DNA of 64,000 nucleotides. Origin: Cloacimonetes bacterium SCGC AAA252-N17 (GTDB lineage: Bacteria; Cloacimonadota; Cloacimonadia; JGIOTU-2). The DNA is taken from NCBI GenBank assembly GCA_000404785.1, contig ASNI01000001.1, positions 1 through 64,000 of the forward strand. The letters run 5' to 3'. The notes below the pieces were generated by a model, which saw only the letters and a list, made by a program, of their open reading frames with translations, had not been told where the DNA came from and did no database searches. Shown in pieces: positions 63,516 through 64,000 of this stretch (positions are counted from its first letter, which is position 1; each line of letters starts with the position of its first letter). The translations under genes and the position numbers were made by a program.

Positions 63516-64000
63516 GATGCGGTTTTCTGCAAGATTTTTTTTGTTCTGATGCAGAGAGCGATGACGCTTCCCACAAAACCGATCGCAATAAACAGAAACA
63601 GCGCAAGAACTTCAGGACGTGCATAGCGCGCAGGTGTGTTCATCTGGGCTAGTTTGAAAAAGCCGTATAAAAAGTGCGTATAGGGAATGAACTGCGCATA
63701 AAGTTTATCGAAAATGGGCATCGCAAAGATCGGGAATGTGAAGCCGCTGAAAACGAATGCAGGGGAGTTGTAAAAAAATGCTATATCTAAAGCGAGGATC
63801 TCGTCTTTTACAATCGAAGAGAGCATCAACCCAAGAAAAATTACAGAGACAAGAAAAATGATGAAAAATCCCAAAATGATGAGCAGATTTCCATTTATCG
63901 GGATTCCAAAGAGCGGATAGATAATCCCAATAATAAAGAGCAGAATGAGCAGCCCCGTGATCAGGTATGCAAATGCTTTGCCAAAAAGGATGTTGAGAAT
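63512..64000 (-). CDS. ABC-2 type transporter permease, cut at the window edge
   Basis: The frame is open from 63512 to the right end (163 codons visible incl. the stop), so the N-terminus is missing. Membrane segments read ...LITGLLILLFIIGIIYP, LLIILGFFIIFLVSVIFLGLML, PAFVFSGFTFPIFAM and ALFLFIAIGFVGSVIALC. This is the C-terminal half of an ABC-2 permease like its downstream neighbour. An ATPase and adaptor are expected upstream, outside the window. Confidence 0.85.
   Translation of the reverse strand: MLNILFGKAFAYLITGLLILLFIIGIIYPLFGIPINGNLLIILGFFIIFLVSVIFLGLMLSSIVKDEILALDIAFFYNSPAFVFSGFTFPIFAMPIFDKLYAQFIPYTHFLYGFFKLAQMNTPARYARPEVLALFLFIAIGFVGSVIALCIRTKKILQKTAS

Overview
The window looks like a chromosomal segment of an AT-rich, Gram-negative member of the FCB superphylum; Cloacimonadota-like is my best guess, from gene content only. 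The reasons are large secreted proteins ending in type-IX-secretion/FlgD-like beta domains, several PorV-like outer-membrane barrels, triple lamin-tail and beta-helix surface proteins, a helix-hairpin-helix domain fused to a barrel, and a cyclophilin exported by a signal peptide. Shine-Dalgarno sites (GGAGG, AAGGAG) and TTGACA boxes are present before several genes. No rRNA, phage, insertion sequence or CRISPR array was seen.

Layout. 0-0.6 kb: a 168-bp tandem duplication, possibly with tiny ORFs. 0.6-7.4 kb: two secreted proteins sharing a beta-sandwich module. 8-10.4 kb (-): tmk-ctpA behind tRNA-Arg. 10.9-15.1 kb (+): K+ channel, a STAS-kinase fusion and exonuclease III. 15.4-16.8 kb: an orphan integrase-like SAM domain and a small secreted protein, bordered by dispersed repeats. 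17.1-22.4 kb (-): a kbl-tdh pair (threonine to glycine), then acpS-murE-femX. 22.5-32.9 kb (+): periplasmic cyclophilin, an Xre/ImmA-IrrE plus PIN pair, rpsU, cvpA-mutS2, a propeller lipoprotein and dnaG-rpoD. 33-48.9 kb (-): envelope proteins, three tRNAs (Gly, Cys, Leu), an asparagine-synthetase-like gene, the cell-shape operon mreB-mreC-(CofE-like)-mreD-mrdA, recJ, two envelope proteins and dnaA. 49.3-60.6 kb (+): an M23 peptidase, thiamin pyrophosphokinase, xseB, ispA, dut, a TrmN6-like methylase, ftsX, pgsA and five envelope proteins. 60.6-64 kb (-): a methyltransferase, a lipoprotein and two ABC-2 permeases, the last cut by the window edge.

Replication. DnaA boxes flank dnaA on both sides, including three perfect TTATCCACA sites, and gene orientation switches from mostly minus to mostly plus at this point. 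I infer that the chromosomal origin lies at about 47.3-49.2 kb. Much of the neighbourhood is growth machinery: peptidoglycan and shape genes, phospholipid and isoprenoid synthesis, dUTPase, primase and the main sigma factor.

The less ordinary items are: a nested dispersed-repeat family with three copies; a STAS-plus-phosphotransferase protein of unknown target; an Xre/ImmA-IrrE-PIN toxin-antitoxin-like pair; a CofE-like ligase inside the mre operon; an asparagine-synthetase-like protein without the catalytic cysteine; and the duplicated small-ORF units at the left edge. None of these is shown here to be a new system; they are the best candidates to follow up.
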